A stretch of 64,000 bases of DNA from the NCBI GenBank assembly GCA_020072645.1, contig JAIQGK010000009.1, positions 1 through 64,000 on the forward strand. The letters run 5' to 3'. The notes beneath the pieces were generated by a model. That model ran no database searches. It saw only the letters and a list, made by a program, of their open reading frames with translations, and was not told the origin of the DNA. Below, in pieces: positions 47,101-54,207 of this stretch (the first letter of the stretch is position 1; every line of letters begins with the position of its first letter). Origin of the DNA: Terriglobia bacterium. Its GTDB lineage: Bacteria; Acidobacteriota; Terriglobia; Terriglobales; Acidobacteriaceae. The position numbers were made by a program, and so were the translations under genes.

Positions 47101-47379
47101 TTTGGTGGTCGCGGGACGAAACCCCTTGCCCTTCACCGTCACGTCATAGTTTCCAATCGGCAATTCAGAAACAAAGTAATTGCCGGTAGCGTCCGTCTGC
47201 GTGGAGCGTGAGAACCCGGTTTCAGGGTTGGCGACCGTAACGTCTGCTCCCGCAACAACCGCGCCGGTTGTATCGGTGACCGTTCCCTGGATGCCACCGC
47301 GGAATGTCTGGGCCAACAGAGTGGCGGAAAGGCAGAACAAAAAAACCAAAGAGAAGAATCCGGAAGAGAGAGTTCTCAT
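44191..47379 (-). CDS. Oar-like TonB-dependent receptor with carboxypeptidase-regulatory-like domain
   Basis: 1062 residues. Signal peptide MRTLSSGFFSLVFLFCLSATLLA, regulatory-like domain (about 25-115, GIQGTVTDTTGAVVAGADV), plug (EQFNELPVSGRDF, NNYLLDGTDMN, EVSVINATEAEFGRSSGATVN) and a large barrel ending ELALRFKF with the terminal Phe expected for barrel assembly. These large acidobacterial receptors are thought to take up oligomers or polysaccharides, but the substrate here is unknown. GAGG lies nine bases before the ATG. Confidence 0.88.
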   Translation of the reverse strand: MRTLSSGFFSLVFLFCLSATLLAQTFRGGIQGTVTDTTGAVVAGADVTVANPETGFSRSTQTDATGNYFVSELPIGNYDVTVKGKGFRPATTKGVRVAVSSSQEVNVQLSLGGVGETVVVTQESPLVNTVQDTLGATLDAEQFNELPVSGRDFTKLLVMVPGSGGDPSGVADSPGSFGLFSINGNRGRSNNYLLDGTDMNDGYRNLPAINQGGVFGTPATILPMDALQEVSVINATEAEFGRSSGATVNIVTKSGTNSLHGTAYEYFRNNGLDARNFFNPKPAPQNVFHNNQFGFSLGGPFKQDKTFWFVSYEGQREGVGIPTVATVPTQADLNAAIAANGGVVNPVIANLLARNPWPTTTSPDGSLVTSDKANNRVDSMIAKIDHRFSENDLLTGRYYFGDSDQSFPLALVGGGILPGFNTVTPTRVNIVSLSHTHIFNPHLLTEIRFGYNRFHETFGPEDSTFDPSSIGLNMGTTKQDFGLPSINVSGFAPLGANTSVPRGRTDSNTQFNDNFTWAAGKHNWKFGYEFRRTFVDGFFDSGYRGKLSFDDLKSFIAGTPSSGRQAQGNSSRQTFENNHSFYLQDTFRFSQRITLSYGVRWEYFGVIGEEKNRFSLIDSSGNVNTVKQLYPRDLNNFAPRASIAWDAHGNGKTIIRAGWGMYYDAFSQDFFVGQLPFNTFNSGPAYNGVGPDPITFSFSPASTIQPGVPVFDPTSFAATDVFTVDQKLRTPYIHVMNLNLQQELSPKVALQVGYVGSQGRKLFRYIDINQINPATGTSLFPSLIYVNQFQSSASSSYNSLQMSLRFRDWHRLSSSVNYTWSHSIDNASDGQDYVPNATQPDNSFAPDRERASSNFDMRHHLSWTFTYQLPSSDTMHWLTNGWALDGVLSLAAGQPFNVSYLFEGDFNGSGEFFGRPDIVGNPFTGTKLPNQILNLAAFQVPCNINATLDGCNGNQHFGNLGRNAFVGPDFKNFDFSLAKDSKLTERIAMQLRLNIYNLFNHPNFANPLWPNFGVDFAQNGLDATGHGIGFLPVTATPDVGTGNPFLGGGSSRNVELALRFKF

Positions 47380-47430
47380 CGCGTCAGACCTCGGAAGTTG
47401 AGATTGGCTGGCGGGAGAATTATAACTCTA

Positions 47431-47565
47431 GATCGCGCGTGATCGCCGTGATCGTGCGTGATCGCCGTGATCGGGAAAAGCAAATGCTCACCACGGAGGC
47501 GCGGAGACGCGAAGAACAGCCAATAGCGAAAGATCAAATGCACGGCGCATGCGATCGGATCGATC
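47431..47565. repeat. cluster of nine GATC sites with two 18-bp direct repeats
   Basis: GATC occurs at 47431, 47441, 47450, 47460, 47469, 47532, 47553, 47558 and 47562. The first five lie within two 18-bp direct repeats (47437-47454, 47456-47473) and are spaced 9-10 bases, close to one helical turn. The cluster is 52 bases upstream of the receptor start. Confidence 0.6.
47487..47521. repeat. dispersed repeat, CCACGGAGGCGCGGAGACGC type
   Basis: CACCACGGAGGCGCGGAGA and the following bases recur almost exactly at 54073-54108 (both end in AGAACAGCCAA). Confidence 0.65.
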
Positions 47566-47661
47566 GGTGATAGTGGGGTCGGGGATTTGCATCGCGCCGG
47601 CAGCAGGAAGCTGGTTTTCTTTCATTGCTGCCGACGCCTGGCGCTTTTGGGGCGTCACCGC

Positions 47662-47904
47662 TCAGCATCCGTAATATCCCATCAGCACGCGGTCGAATTC
47701 TTTTTCCTGTTCGGTACGCCGATCATCAGGCTGCGGTTTTGCATTCTTCTGCTTCTTTTCTTTGTGCGACGGGCCGGCGCATACTGCCTGCTGTTGAGTG
47801 GCGTTGGCTGCGTTGTCGGTTTTTGGTTCATCCGTGGCGGCAAAGGCCGAGATTGATGTCGCCAGTGTTGCGATAGTAAGTATGCGGACCAGTGCGGTTT
47901 TCAT
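47662..47904 (-). CDS. small secreted lysine-rich protein
   Basis: 80 residues with AGGAGAAAC before the ATG. The signal peptide MKTALVRILTIATLATSISAFA is followed by a polar, Lys/Gln/Asp-rich mature part of about 58 residues with two Cys (AVCAGPS and the C-terminal YYGC). No family is recognised; the two Cys could form a disulfide. It is monocistronic. Confidence 0.55.
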   Translation of the reverse strand: MKTALVRILTIATLATSISAFAATDEPKTDNAANATQQQAVCAGPSHKEKKQKNAKPQPDDRRTEQEKEFDRVLMGYYGC

Positions 47905-47927
47905 GAGAGTTTCTCCTTTTCAATTGG

Positions 47928-48113
47928 CTATGTATGAAGGCATCGCGCGATGGCCTTGCGTTGTACACCATGCAAACCGAATAGGACGGCGTTTATTCCG
48001 ATGTGAAGCAGAAGAATATTTTTCGGAAAGCGGGAATAAATGTGGGTGGCTAGCACTAATAAAACACAACATACTGATATGGCTACCGCTTCGCACTCCG
48101 CCACGTTGCGCAC
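47928..48113 (-). CDS. possible small membrane protein
   Basis: 61 codons from a GTG with GAGGA close upstream. Two hydrophobic stretches (ISVCCVLLVLATHIY, NILLLHIGINAVLFGLHGV) suggest a two-pass membrane protein in the same direction as, and 33 bp after, the gene at 48147. Coding status is uncertain. Confidence 0.35.
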   Translation of the reverse strand: MRNVAECEAVAISVCCVLLVLATHIYSRFPKNILLLHIGINAVLFGLHGVQRKAIARCLHT

Positions 48114-48146
48114 GTGTCCTCACGCCCCAGCGGTCGGAGCCCGAGC

Positions 48147-49328
48147 CTAAAGCTTTCCGGATTTGACGATAAAAGCCTGTCGGCCGGACTCGACGGACTG
48201 AAGTGCCAAAACAGCTACCAATTTTCGTGGGATCCCATAAATAACGATGCCTTCGCCCTCTGTCCGGCCTAGCTGCGAGGGAGCTCTGCCTTTCAGGTTT
48301 GCAACATAGACGGTGTCTGCGGTCTCTTCCACAATTTTCAATCGCTCTGAACAAAACACCTTTCCATTGGTTGGGCTCGGAAGCGCTGAAGATTTTTCTT
48401 GCGACTTGGCGGTTGGAAACACTGCTGGAGCCGTGGCAACTGAGACCGCGGAACAGCCCCCCATTGCCTGCGGTTCACCTAATTTCAGCAACTCAATGGG
48501 AACTCCCGCTTGAGCTGCGTCGGAGGTAAAAATTAGCACCGCATCTCGCGTTTCGCCCAAATAACCGCCGCCGCGTGCCTCTGGAATAAAGGAATAAAAA
48601 CCGTATCCGAATTGATAAGCCGCAAAGATATATATGGACAGGATAGGTAAAAGCGCCGCGATCCATGGCCATCGACTGAACTGCCCGCCTTTTTGCGATG
48701 CTTTTTGGGCGCCGAACGTGATCACAGAAATAATTCCCCACGACATTAGATACAAGCAGAAAGGGAGTCTGATTGCAGATGATAAATGGTCATATGCGCC
48801 CGGTGCTTTCCACAAAGTCACTGAGCAGAGAGTTATGACAAAACAAAGTACTAGGAGATTGTGGACAAATAGCCAAGGATGGCTGGGACGCAAAGCGCCT
48901 TCAATAACAATCCAACTCACTGCCACAATAATGCCGGCGAGCGACCATAAGACTCCGTTGTTATCCAGTACACGCAGAGGAAAAAACATCAATACTAGAC
49001 AGAAAACGAAACCGGTAGTAATCATCACAAGGACGCCCGACATTTGGGTGCGCCTACGGGATGTTCGCATTGCGGCCCAGTATCCTGTGGCTGGCGCTAT
49101 TAGAAGTGCAGGGGTCAAGAAGAACAACCCGCCTGCGAGTATATTTCGAACCCGAAATAGCTCCACGGCGGACACCGGGAGCCCAAGTTGGTCAAAGCGG
49201 GCCGTCAGAATTAAGAGCCCTGTTGCATAGCATAGCCCCGCATAGATGATCAAAAGTTCAGAGGCCACCTTGATCTGATCCGAAATTGAGATTTTTGAAC
49301 CCGCCGATGTTTCCTGACTTAATGCCAC
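48147..49328 (-). CDS. hypothetical polytopic membrane protein
   Basis: 393 residues. GTG start with TGGAGGTG about seven bases upstream. About seven or eight hydrophobic segments occur in residues 20-245, then a periplasmic or soluble C-terminal domain of about 150 residues (DAVLIFTSDAAQAGVPIELLKL, KVFCSERLKIVEETADTVYVANLKG) that may be a small beta domain. It is more A/T-rich than the genes to its left. No family recognised. It is divergent from the DGQHR gene with 79-148 bp between starts. Confidence 0.62.
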   Translation of the reverse strand: MALSQETSAGSKISISDQIKVASELLIIYAGLCYATGLLILTARFDQLGLPVSAVELFRVRNILAGGLFFLTPALLIAPATGYWAAMRTSRRRTQMSGVLVMITTGFVFCLVLMFFPLRVLDNNGVLWSLAGIIVAVSWIVIEGALRPSHPWLFVHNLLVLCFVITLCSVTLWKAPGAYDHLSSAIRLPFCLYLMSWGIISVITFGAQKASQKGGQFSRWPWIAALLPILSIYIFAAYQFGYGFYSFIPEARGGGYLGETRDAVLIFTSDAAQAGVPIELLKLGEPQAMGGCSAVSVATAPAVFPTAKSQEKSSALPSPTNGKVFCSERLKIVEETADTVYVANLKGRAPSQLGRTEGEGIVIYGIPRKLVAVLALQSVESGRQAFIVKSGKL

Positions 49329-49476
49329 AACACACCTCCAAGCTAACGGATGACTAATATCACAATCTACAGACCGCTGGTATGGAAGGACTCGCTTTTA
49401 CACGCATTTGAATGTTATTTGGGAAGCTATGGCGATGGCTGCTAAAATGCTGGTTTCGAACGGGAGCAAAGAGCGC

Positions 49477-50448
49477 ATGGCCGTGAAGAAAACACCTTCT
49501 TACCCAGCACTGTTGTTGGCTCAGAATAAACATCGATTTTATTTTTCCACAATCCCAGTAGATGACTTGTATCCATGTTGTTTTGTCGCTCGACGGCAAG
49601 AAGATCCTCAGCAGGGATTTCAGCGCGCACTGTCGGAAGAAAGGGCGGATGACATCAGCCGTTATCTCTCGTCAGGAAATGGCTCGATTCCTACGAATGT
49701 AGTGCTGTCAGCTCAGCCGGAATCTCTTCTCAGTTACAATCCACGGTCGAAAACGCTGTCCTTTGTTCGGGTGCCACGCGCATTCCTTGTTCTTGATGGT
49801 CAACACCGCCTATGGGGCTACTCCAAATGTCCGGTCCGACACCGTGTCCCTGTTGCGATCTACGAATCGCTGGGGCGTTCCGAAGAAGCCAAACTCTTCA
49901 TAGACATAAATACCAATCAGCGGGGCGTCCCTGCGGCTCTCTTGCTTGACATTAAACAACTTGCCGATATGGAGACAGCCAAAGAGAGTCTTTTAAGATC
50001 ATTCTTCGACAAATTGCAGACCGACCCATCATCTTCGCTTCACGGGCGACTCAGTCCGGCACACTCGACGCCGAATAAAATTTCGCGTGTCACGTTCAAT
50101 CGTGCGGTTGGCGCCGCTCTAAGCAGCGAGGTGCTGCTGTCTCTTAAGGAAGATGATATTTATCGCCTGCTTCGAAACTACGTAAATGCGTTTGATGCAG
50201 AACTGCCAGAGAAAGCCACCTTGATCAGAGCAGCCTACTTTGAAGCCATTTTTGATATGTTCGATGAAGTTGCTCGTGCAACTATGGCACGTGTAAAGAA
50301 TCTCAAGCAGGATTCGTTGCAAGAAATGATTCGTCCCATCACTCATTTGGATTTTGGCGGGCGTGGGAAGTTAACGAAAAAGGCTTATACAGAGTTGATG
50401 CAAGGTGCTTTTCGCAAGAGTGTAGCAGTTTCACCGGACATGCTGTGA
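49477..50448 (+). CDS. DGQHR-domain (DndB-like) protein
   Basis: 323 residues from the ATG at 49477 (GGGAG about ten bases upstream; earlier in-frame ATGs at 49429 and 49448 lack good sites). The defining DGQHR is at 107-111 within FLVLDGQHRLWG, followed by AKLFIDINTNQRGVP (139-153), as in DndB/DpdB-like ParB/sulfiredoxin-fold proteins. Such proteins act in or near DNA-modification and defence loci. No dnd, dpd or restriction genes are seen here, so this is a stand-alone form. It overlaps the next gene by GTGA. Confidence 0.8.
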   Translation: MAVKKTPSYPALLLAQNKHRFYFSTIPVDDLYPCCFVARRQEDPQQGFQRALSEERADDISRYLSSGNGSIPTNVVLSAQPESLLSYNPRSKTLSFVRVPRAFLVLDGQHRLWGYSKCPVRHRVPVAIYESLGRSEEAKLFIDINTNQRGVPAALLLDIKQLADMETAKESLLRSFFDKLQTDPSSSLHGRLSPAHSTPNKISRVTFNRAVGAALSSEVLLSLKEDDIYRLLRNYVNAFDAELPEKATLIRAAYFEAIFDMFDEVARATMARVKNLKQDSLQEMIRPITHLDFGGRGKLTKKAYTELMQGAFRKSVAVSPDML

Positions 50449-51458
50449 TTGCACAAGCAACAGGTTGGCAGCGGTTAAGAGCAATGTCGCTGGATACAGT
50501 CCCCAGCGGCACCCGTGTTTACCATGTCAGGGCCGTGCCGCTTAATTTGTGGCGCGACAAAGGATCGTTCACGGTCATTTCTTGCACTAAGAATCAAGTT
50601 AGCATAGAAGCTGCGGCATCTGAAATCGGGAGTGCATTGCTGGCAGATACGGAATATCTCCTGGATCATGCCGCTGAACATCAGGCTTCTCTTCGCGATG
50701 CTGTAGCTGTGCAAAATTGGCATAGTCCGGCTTGGATGCTCGTGACCCTTTATTATTGGGGATTTTTTTCTGCGCTGGCCCTTACTCGCATTAGCGGCTC
50801 TTCAACCTGGTTTCTGGACAAAAAGGCGTTAAATCAATTCAAAACCTTAGCAGGTTCGGCAGTGCAGCCGGGCGCAGGAGCGCTCTATCTGGTGGTGGAT
50901 GCATACGTCAGTGCAACAGTGCGTAGAATGTCATTGCGCCCAAGCAAATCTCAATTGCATGATGCATCTTGGACAGTTGCGATGAGGCTTATCACTGAAA
51001 TTGTTGAACACTGCGACGGAAACGTCAATCTGTTTGAATATCGATTCTGGTCAGCTTTGAAGCGTATCGGGGACTTGTGGGGAGCTGACTGGGCAAGTAA
51101 GCTGAGAAACGCGATCAACTACCGTCCCGGGTACGGCTATCGGGAAGTAATCAAAAATAAAGGAATTGATAGCATCCGCTATTTACGTCAGCAGACGCCA
51201 ATTGCCTTTCATGATCTCGTCGATGTGCTCGAGAGCGAAACAGCGGCGATTCGCTTGGGGTCCGACCCAAGAAGCGATATCGCTTTAGCCAGTCGCTTGT
51301 TAGGTTTGTTTTCGATCTCCCTCGCCATGATAGTCCAAACACTGCATGCCGAAGTGCTCATTAGGCAATCAGGTGATATCCGGTGGGAAGGCCTCCGAAA
51401 CTCGTTTTTCTCGGCCCGGTGCAGTACTCCATCAGGGGGCATATGGCCATTTGCGTAG
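50445..51458 (+). CDS. unrecognised partner of the DGQHR protein, possible HEPN-like
   Basis: 337 residues starting at GTG inside the upstream stop (GTGA), which implies translational coupling. It is helical, with a first helix (HSPAWMLVTLYYWGFFSALAL, about 93-112) and a later motif LRNAINYRPGYGYREV (about 220-235) that resemble the helix and Arg-x-Asn/His-like region of HEPN nucleases or nucleotidyl-transferase partners. This match is weak and is inference. No catalytic residues are certain. Both genes of the pair share the A/T-richer composition. Confidence 0.6.
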   Translation: MIAQATGWQRLRAMSLDTVPSGTRVYHVRAVPLNLWRDKGSFTVISCTKNQVSIEAAASEIGSALLADTEYLLDHAAEHQASLRDAVAVQNWHSPAWMLVTLYYWGFFSALALTRISGSSTWFLDKKALNQFKTLAGSAVQPGAGALYLVVDAYVSATVRRMSLRPSKSQLHDASWTVAMRLITEIVEHCDGNVNLFEYRFWSALKRIGDLWGADWASKLRNAINYRPGYGYREVIKNKGIDSIRYLRQQTPIAFHDLVDVLESETAAIRLGSDPRSDIALASRLLGLFSISLAMIVQTLHAEVLIRQSGDIRWEGLRNSFFSARCSTPSGGIWPFA

Positions 51459-51500
51459 CTCTCGTTCGCTTCGATGGGGATTCTCACATGTCCTGATCCC

Positions 51501-51705
51501 TTAGTGCGTCATCGCCCCCGGCCCGCCTCCGCCCTTCGAGGCTTTTTTCATCAGCAGGATCAGGGGCAGGCAGGCGGCGAACATGATCGCCAGAAGAAAG
51601 AAGACGTCGACGTAGCCCATCATGGACGCCTGCTGCTGGACCATGCTAAACAATCCGACGGAGACTTGTGCGGCGGCGATGACCGAGGCTGCTGCTGCGA
51701 GACTT
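51501..51705 (-). pseudogene. 3'-terminal remnant of a DHA2-type MFS transporter gene
   Basis: The minus-strand translation ends in MMGYVDVFFLLAIMFAA, then a Lys/Gly-rich tail and MTH-stop, closely matching the last about 65 residues of the intact transporter at 54208-55764. Differences are mostly third-position or conservative, so the fragment derives from a diverged homologue. Similarity ends at about 51705, where unrelated DNA begins; there is no start. Confidence 0.75.
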
Positions 51706-51714
51706 GAAAGCGGA

Positions 51715-52245
51715 CGGGATAGGGTGCTGCGCTGCTGACAATCCTTCCATGTCGCTTCGCGCTACGCGACGGCCTTCGGCAGAGCGGAAGGTTGCGTTTG
51801 CTTTCAGTTCCCAAGGCCTGACGGCCTGGCCTCAATAATTACGCCCCCTTTGGGGGCTCATCGGTTTTCTTCCTTTGTACCCGGGGCTTCCGCACCCGGG
51901 TCAGGCTGTTTCGCCCTCGGGCCTGGGAACCCCAAAACCCTTAACCACAAAGGACACCCGTTCGACTCGCAAAGCTCGCTCAGGGCAGGCTGCGGGACAC
52001 AGAGGACCAGAATCAAAATCACCTGAGAGTCATTCGGTTTTTTGGGTTCGGGATGGCTATCCCCAATGGGGGAACAGCCGTTTTGACCACCTCGTGGGCC
52101 ACGCGTGACTGCAGCGGAGCCGATCCCTCACCCGCGCCAGTGTGTCTGGAGCTCTGGATTTCGTCGACTCGGAAGGCGCGGGATTCGGGACAGCCCCTCG
52201 AGAGGGAAAGGACCTAGAAACGACCCAAAATGTGAATACACGTGA
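51715..52245. repeat. gene-free stretch with GC hairpins and dispersed repeat fragments
   Basis: Contains short hairpins (GCCCCCTTTGGGGGC at 51843-51857, ACCCGGGGCTTCCGCACCCGGGT region near 51881-51902), a TTAACCACAAAGGACACC fragment (51941-51959) and a TTCGACTCGC...GCTCGCTCAGGGCAGG phrase (51961-51989). I see no gene. Confidence 0.45.
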
Positions 52246-52253
52246 AATATATG

Positions 52254-52282
52254 TTGACATTAAGTTAACAGTTTTGTATAAG
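52254..52282 (+). promoter_or_regulatory. consensus sigma-70 promoter of a leaderless gene
   Basis: TTGACA (52254-52259), 17 bases, TATAAG (52277-52282). The next ATG starts at 52289, six bases after the -10 element, so the mRNA would begin at or within a base or two of the start codon and cannot carry a ribosome binding site. Confidence 0.75.
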
Positions 52283-52288
52283 TATCGC

Positions 52289-52744
52289 ATGGCAGATGAA
52301 ACTGCGACGAAAATGTATGAATCCGCAAGAGAACGGCTCAAAGAGCTGCTGCGGCAGGAAACCGAAATAAAAGACCAGATTTCACACTGGGGGCCGGTTG
52401 TAGAACAGTTAGCCCGGCTGTCCGGTGAAACCATTGATCCCGATATTGTCAGCAGAATCAATGAGTTAAAGCTGGATGAAGAGCAAGCCCAAGGGGCGGG
52501 ACAGGAGATGGGGCTGACGGAGGCGATCCGGTGGGTTTTCCGTCAGCCTTTGTTGTTGCCGCTAACGCCGACCCAGGTGAGAGATCGCATGGCTGAAATG
52601 GGCTATGACCTGGGGAAGTACAAGCATGTGATGCCTCCGATTCACAACACACTGAAACGCATGAAAGAAGCGGGCGAGATTAACGAGGTCGAAGGGATTG
52701 GCGGGATCGGGCGAGCCTACGAGAGCGCGAGGCGGGGGACTTAG
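52289..52744 (+). CDS. coiled-coil plus winged-helix-like protein, probably leaderless
   Basis: 151 residues. The N-terminal helix (MYESARERLKELLRQETEIKDQI, about 9-31) looks like a coiled coil. The C-terminal half (TEAIRWVFRQ, LTPTQVRDRMAEMGYDLGKYKHVMPPIHNTLKRMKEAGEI in outline) has the pattern of a winged helix, with YKHVMPPIHNTLKRM as the recognition helix. Likely DNA-binding. It lies immediately behind a perfect promoter inside the repeat-rich region. Longer in-frame extensions upstream (to 52142) contain the promoter, so they are not coding. Confidence 0.72.
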   Translation: MADETATKMYESARERLKELLRQETEIKDQISHWGPVVEQLARLSGETIDPDIVSRINELKLDEEQAQGAGQEMGLTEAIRWVFRQPLLLPLTPTQVRDRMAEMGYDLGKYKHVMPPIHNTLKRMKEAGEINEVEGIGGIGRAYESARRGT

Positions 52745-52746
52745 CC

Positions 52747-53075
52747 GCGAATCAAAAAACCATTTGCCGCAGATTTCGCAGATGAGCGCAGATCAAAAGC
52801 AAAAAGAATTTGGCCGCGAATTAACGCGAATCAACACGAACCGGGCGGATTGCCAGAAATGCCAAGCAAGAGCACTTAGCAATTAGCCATTGGCAATTAG
52901 CCGGAAACCCCAAACCCGTTCACCACAAAGAACACAAAGGAACACAAAGGGATGCGGGTCGGGAAAGCGGGACATCAGGAAATCAGGGGAACCTTTATCA
53001 CTGATTGACGCTGATGATACTGATCGGCAAAGCAAAACCTTTAACGACAGAGGACACAGAGGAACACTGAGGCAG
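52747..53075. repeat. block of degenerate dispersed repeats
   Basis: Successive fragments: CCGCAGATTTCGCAGATGAGCG (52768-52790), GCGAATTAACGCGAATCAACACG (52812-52840), CAATTAGCCATTGGCAATTAGCC (52880-52902), CACCACAAAGAACACAAAGGAACACAAAGG in shorter runs (52920-52950), CACTGATTGACGCTGATGATACTGATC (52999-53025) and GACAGAGGACACAGAGGAACACTGAGG (53044-53070). No gene is seen in 52745-53134. Confidence 0.6.
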
Positions 53076-53086
53076 GGCCCCATTCG

Positions 53087-53119
53087 CCCATTCACACGCA
53101 AAACCGGCGCGTGAATGGG
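53087..53119. repeat. palindrome related to 30996-31026
   Basis: CCCATTCACACGC and GCGCGTGAATGGG pair with one mismatch around a 7-base loop. The core CCATTCAC...GTGAATGG is shared with the perfect palindrome between the GNAT and cytochrome genes. Confidence 0.55.
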
Positions 53120-53140
53120 AACCCTGGAGGAAACGTGATT

Positions 53141-53869
53141 ATGTTGACGAAGGACGAATTGACAGCAGCGATTGTGGCGAGCGCGGCGAAGCTGGGGCGC
53201 GCACCGAGCCGCACGGAATTGATGAAACAGGCCGGCGTGTCACAGCGAAACATAAGAAAGCATTTTGGAACCTACCATCGCGCCCTGGAGACGTGTGGCA
53301 TAGCAAGACATGGGGTTGGGCAAAAAGTGGGGATGGAAGAGCTGTTCCAGGATTGGGCGGGAATTGCGCGCAGGCTAAAAAAGGTGCCAAGCCTGGCTGA
53401 CTACGAACAGATGAGCAAGTACAGCGTAAGCCCGCTGCTGAGACGGTGTGGCACATGGAACAGCGTGCCGGACGCGATGAAGTCGCATGCCGGTGAGCAT
53501 GGCCTGGCCGAGGAGTACAAAGACGTTTGGGATGTAGTTGAACGGAGGACCGGCCGCCAGAGTAACGTACCCAGACCGTGCGCACCGCAGTGTGTACCGA
53601 AGATCATGGAGGACCGGCCGATGTATGGGCCGTTGTTACAGGGAGGGCCGCTGGTGTTTGCGCCGACGAACGAGGCCGGGGTGCTTTACCTTTTTGGGGC
53701 CATGTCTGAACGGCTGGGCTTTCTGGTCTTGATGGTACAGGCGGGATTTCCGGACTGCGAGGCGATGCGCGTGGTGGCAGAAAACCGGCTGCAGCCGGTA
53801 AAAATTGAATTGGAATACCAAAGCCGCAATTTTCTGAAACACATGCATGACTTAAGGGCTGCGACATGA
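53141..53869 (+). CDS. homing-endonuclease-associated (HNH) repeat protein
   Basis: About 242 residues from the ATG at 53141 (GGAGG ten bases upstream; an in-frame GTG at 53135 is also possible). Two tandem copies of the HNH-associated DNA-binding repeat are visible: KLGRAPSRTELMKQAGVS...FGTYHRALETCGI (about 10-55) and LKKVPSLADYEQMSKY...CGTWNSVPDAM (about 70-108). The C-terminal about 100 residues (LVFAPTNEAGVLYLFGAMSE, PDCEAMRVV) have no HNH or other nuclease motif I can name. Similar stand-alone proteins occur in Terriglobia. Confidence 0.68.
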   Translation: MLTKDELTAAIVASAAKLGRAPSRTELMKQAGVSQRNIRKHFGTYHRALETCGIARHGVGQKVGMEELFQDWAGIARRLKKVPSLADYEQMSKYSVSPLLRRCGTWNSVPDAMKSHAGEHGLAEEYKDVWDVVERRTGRQSNVPRPCAPQCVPKIMEDRPMYGPLLQGGPLVFAPTNEAGVLYLFGAMSERLGFLVLMVQAGFPDCEAMRVVAENRLQPVKIELEYQSRNFLKHMHDLRAAT

Positions 53870-53947
53870 TTGTGTGCTGGGAACATAACTGGCCGGAATG
53901 TCCGCTGGAGGTGCTGGAGCTGAAGTCGCTGGTGAAGCAATACGCAA

Positions 53948-54172
53948 ACCTTACCACTGATTTGCACTGATAACACTGATCAGAATTGAAGATCAAAAAC
54001 TTTTCACCACAAAGGACACGAAGGATCACAAAGAGGACTGGGGGAGATCGCTGGAATCGAAAAACCAAAATCTACCACGGAGGCGCGGAGACGCGGAGAA
54101 CAGCCAAAATCGGAAATCGAAAACCAAGAACTTTTACCACAGAGGACACGAAGGAACACGGAGGAAGAGCCA
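53948..54172. repeat. second block of dispersed repeats before the DHA2 gene
   Basis: Fragments include CTTACCACTGATTTGCACTG (53948-53967), TTTCACCACAAAGGACACGA (54000-54019), ACCACGGAGGCGCGGAGACG (54075-54094, near-identical to 47487) and TTACCACAGAGGACACGAAG (54136-54155). All are variants of ACCAC(A/G)(A/G)AGG followed by ACAC/GGAGG units. No gene is seen in 53870-54207. Confidence 0.62.
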
Positions 54173-54207
54173 GTCAGGCGGCTGTGCACAAGATCGCGCA
54201 GCTTTGT

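Noticed and set aside
47920-48354. 144-codon minus-strand frame
   Set aside because: It overlaps the 3' end of the membrane protein at 48147 in another frame and has a shuffled, Arg-rich product.
52747-54172. Repeated units considered as a CRISPR array
   Set aside because: The units are degenerate, unevenly spaced and of different types, with no constant repeat-spacer pattern and no cas genes.
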